A stretch of DNA of 7,164 nucleotides from Flavobacteriaceae bacterium (GTDB lineage Bacteria; Bacteroidota; Bacteroidia; Flavobacteriales; Flavobacteriaceae). The position numbers were made by a program, and so were the translations under genes. How positions within the stretch are numbered: position 1 is the stretch's first letter; each line of letters begins with the position of its first letter. The DNA is taken from assembly GCA_030625995.1 (NCBI GenBank), contig DAOUPU010000129.1:1-7164 (forward strand), in the 5' to 3' direction. Shown here in pieces: positions 5,754-7,164 of the stretch. The notes below the pieces were generated by a model that had not been told where the DNA came from, did not search any database, and was given only the letters and a program-made list of their open reading frames with translations.

Positions 5754-5903
5754 ACCTTTACAAAATATACCGCTTCACTACATTTTTAAGATTAACCACA
5801 GCGATGCCACGCTTAATCTTAGAAAATGTCATATTTTAGTGTGCTTTTATACTTCATTACGAAGCTCCAATGCATAGCTCGGGTTTAAGAATTGTTTAAA
5901 GGT
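5754..5903. repeat. Structured 150-base patch with short terminal inverted repeats (possible miniature element remnant)
   Basis: ACCTTTA (5754-5760) and TAAAGGT (5897-5903) are perfect inverted repeats bounding a block less AT-rich than its surroundings. Inside, TTTTTAAGATTAA (5783-5795) pairs with TTAATCTTAGAAA (5813-5825) over 13 positions with one G-U. The 17-base loop holds a further GCG/CGC mini-stem (5801-5803 with 5810-5812). CTTC/GAAG (5852-5855 with 5861-5864) forms another small hairpin. On the - strand 5832-5758 encodes a basic 24-residue frame, too short to call. No clear target duplication flanks the block. It could be a miniature element, a structured leader or RNA, or chance. 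Confidence 0.35.
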
Positions 5904-5909
5904 ACAAAA

Positions 5910-5941
5910 AAAAGCCTTTTAATAAATATTAAAAGGCTTTT
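5910..5941 (-). terminator. Strong intrinsic terminator of the efflux operon
   Basis: Bases 5910-5924 pair perfectly with 5927-5941 (15 pairs), including a GCC/GGC core near the base of the stem. On the - strand the stem runs into eight T residues (complement of 5906-5913). It starts 16 bases after the adaptor stop codon and marks the end of that transcription unit. In the + direction the T-tract is shorter, so it is chiefly a - strand terminator. Confidence 0.9.
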
Positions 5942-5957
5942 AAAATAACATTAAATT

Positions 5958-7067
5958 TTATCGATTATTATCTTCTTTATCCTCTTTAGAAGTTTTATTC
6001 CAAATTTTTATTTCGTCATCTTCGTCGATACCTGAAACTATTTCAACATTAACACCATCAGATAATCCAAGCTCTATATCTCTTTTTTCAAACTCCTGTT
6101 CTCCTGTTTTAACTTCAACATATGGCTTTTCTGTTTCTTTATCAAAAAGTAATAATGCCTCTTTAATAGATAAAACACTATCTTTTTGTTCCAATACTAT
6201 TTCTGCATTGGCACTATAACCCGCTCTCACAAAATAACTCTCATCTAATGTCATCTCCGCCTTAATTTTAAATTGTACGGCCCCGCCTTCTTCAGTACCC
6301 TTTGGTGCAATAAAATTTAATCTGGCCGGAAATTTCTTATCATCAATTGCTCCTAATGTTACATCAATCAACACACCTTCATTTAATTTACCTACCTCTG
6401 CTTCATCTACCTTACCCTCAAAGATCATTTTAGACATATCTGCGATAGAAGCAATTGTAGTACCTGCATTAAAATTATTAGATTGAATTACCTGATATCC
6501 TTCCTTAACCGGTATCTCTAAAATCATACCTGAAGTTGTAGCTCTTATATTGGTATTTGCTGAACCACCTGATCCGGTAAATCCTCTTCTTATTATTTGA
6601 TAATCATTTTCGGCATTTTTCAAATCTTGTTTTGCCTGATTGTACGCTAATTCAAAAGCTTCAATATCCTTCTTTGAGATCACTCCATTATTATATAATT
6701 TTTTATTCCTGTCATAAACGATCTTAGAATTATCCACCTGCAATTTTGCTTTACTCACCCTCCCTTTTGCACCAGTTAAGGCTTGTTCATTGGGTACGAC
6801 TCTAACTTTAGCTATTAGATCACCCTTTTTAACCTTGGCACCTTCTTCCACATAAATTTTATCGATTATTCCTGAAATCTGAGGTTTTATCTCTACTTCC
6901 TCTAAGGGAAGTACCTTGCCTGTCGCCACAGTTTTATCAACAATTGTTGCTTTAAAGGCTTTTTCAGTTTCGAAAATTTCGTTCTTTTCCTTATTCTTCT
7001 TAGCAAACATTATTAATACTGCTATAAAAGCGATACCTATTATTGAAAATATTATTGTTTTCTTCAT
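5958..7067 (-). CDS. Efflux periplasmic adaptor subunit (HlyD/MacA-type membrane fusion protein)
   Basis: The 369-residue adaptor should bridge an inner-membrane transporter and a TolC-type outer-membrane channel. The N-terminus MKKTIIFSIIGIAFIAVLIM is a single membrane anchor or uncleaved signal (about 4-22). There is no lipobox cysteine. Next come a split lipoyl-like domain (about 55-90, with VEIKPQISGIIDKIYVEEGA, and 176-210), a helical hairpin (about 95-160) that would contact the channel, a beta-barrel (about 213-290) and a membrane-proximal domain (about 295-356) with the typical VEVKTGEQEFEKRDIELGL segment. The tail is charged (KTSKEDKEDNNR). The hairpin is short, as in MacA-like and RND-like adaptors of Bacteroidota. 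The upstream fragment at the window edge looks like a MacB-type ABC permease, so this is likely an ABC-driven tripartite exporter with the adaptor as last gene. The substrate is unknown. Confidence 0.92.
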   Translation of the reverse strand: MKKTIIFSIIGIAFIAVLIMFAKKNKEKNEIFETEKAFKATIVDKTVATGKVLPLEEVEIKPQISGIIDKIYVEEGAKVKKGDLIAKVRVVPNEQALTGAKGRVSKAKLQVDNSKIVYDRNKKLYNNGVISKKDIEAFELAYNQAKQDLKNAENDYQIIRRGFTGSGGSANTNIRATTSGMILEIPVKEGYQVIQSNNFNAGTTIASIADMSKMIFEGKVDEAEVGKLNEGVLIDVTLGAIDDKKFPARLNFIAPKGTEEGGAVQFKIKAEMTLDESYFVRAGYSANAEIVLEQKDSVLSIKEALLLFDKETEKPYVEVKTGEQEFEKRDIELGLSDGVNVEIVSGIDEDDEIKIWNKTSKEDKEDNNR

Positions 7068-7132
7068 CTTACAATTGATTTATTCAAGTATTTTTAATTG
7101 TTATATGATTAATTTTATTCTTCTCTTAAAGC

Positions 7133-7164
7133 TTATATCGGTGTAATTTTTGTCGCTCTATTTG
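7133..7164 (-). CDS. C-terminal end of a MacB/FtsX-type ABC transporter permease (partial)
   Basis: The - strand read from the window edge gives NRATKITPI and then TAA at 7135-7133. The frame continues ALREE to a second TAA at 7117-7115. MacB-like and FtsX-like permeases very often end in a segment of the form PAxxAxxxxPIxALRxE, so both the ten residues before the stop and the five after it fit that family tail. The placement 65 bases upstream of the adaptor gene is as expected for a MacAB-type operon. Only the tail is visible, so the call is tentative. The stop in the middle of the usual ending is odd and is reported separately. Confidence 0.55.
   Translation of the reverse strand, partial: NRATKITPI

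Noticed and set aside
5758..5832. 24-residue basic open frame on the - strand in the intergenic island
   Set aside because: It has no ribosome site, is very short, and overlaps a strong hairpin. Coding use cannot be supported from sequence alone, though it is mentioned in the island finding.
6916..7146. Open frame on the + strand (76 residues), hydrophobic and membrane-like
   Set aside because: It is the antisense of the adaptor's signal anchor and leader. The hydrophobic look comes from the complement of A-rich Lys/Asn/Glu codons.

Overview
The window is AT-rich DNA that reads like a member of the Bacteroidota, probably of a flavobacterial or cytophagal type. The reasons are the protein families present, A-rich leaders that mostly lack Shine-Dalgarno sequences, and TAnnTTTG-like -7 promoter boxes in front of genes. 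A further reason is short palindromic and CGCAAAG/CGCAGA-type intergenic repeats of a kind I recall from that phylum. This assignment is inference; no rRNA or other decisive marker is present.

Layout. The left edge (1-198, +) is the C-terminal tail of a HupE/UreJ-family membrane protein. A cluster of palindromes (209-264) separates it from the converging gene rlmH (314-787, -), a 23S rRNA pseudouridine methyltransferase. Divergent from rlmH is nadC (854-1711, +), for NAD synthesis. A 231-base convergent gap with degenerate short repeats and a weak terminator-like hairpin lies between nadC and pcm (1943-2590, -), the protein-repair methyltransferase. A short divergent promoter region (2591-2674) then starts a compact three-gene operon on the + strand. 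Its genes are a Gfo/Idh/MocA oxidoreductase (2675-3634), an FA2H/Scs7-type fatty acid hydroxylase (3649-4278) and a 3-hydroxybutyryl-CoA dehydrogenase (4288-5175), with gaps of 14 and 9 bases. A bidirectional terminator (5201-5222) closes it. Converging on it is a small helical protein of unknown function (5226-5594, -). About 360 bases without a convincing gene follow, holding a structured patch with short terminal inverted repeats (5754-5903). On the - strand come a strong terminator (5910-5941), an efflux periplasmic adaptor (5958-7067) and, at the right edge, the last codons of what looks like a MacB/FtsX-type ABC permease.

How the genes fit together. rlmH, nadC and pcm are housekeeping genes in single-gene units. 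The three-gene operon is the most biologically suggestive part. A membrane di-iron fatty acid hydroxylase sits between two soluble NAD(P)-dependent dehydrogenases, one of which acts on 3-hydroxyacyl-CoA, which suggests modification of hydroxylated acyl chains or lipids. The right end is the tail of a tripartite ABC efflux operon in which the adaptor is the last gene. I see no CRISPR array, tRNA, rRNA, complete insertion sequence or phage gene. Nothing here clearly amounts to an undescribed defence or mobile system.
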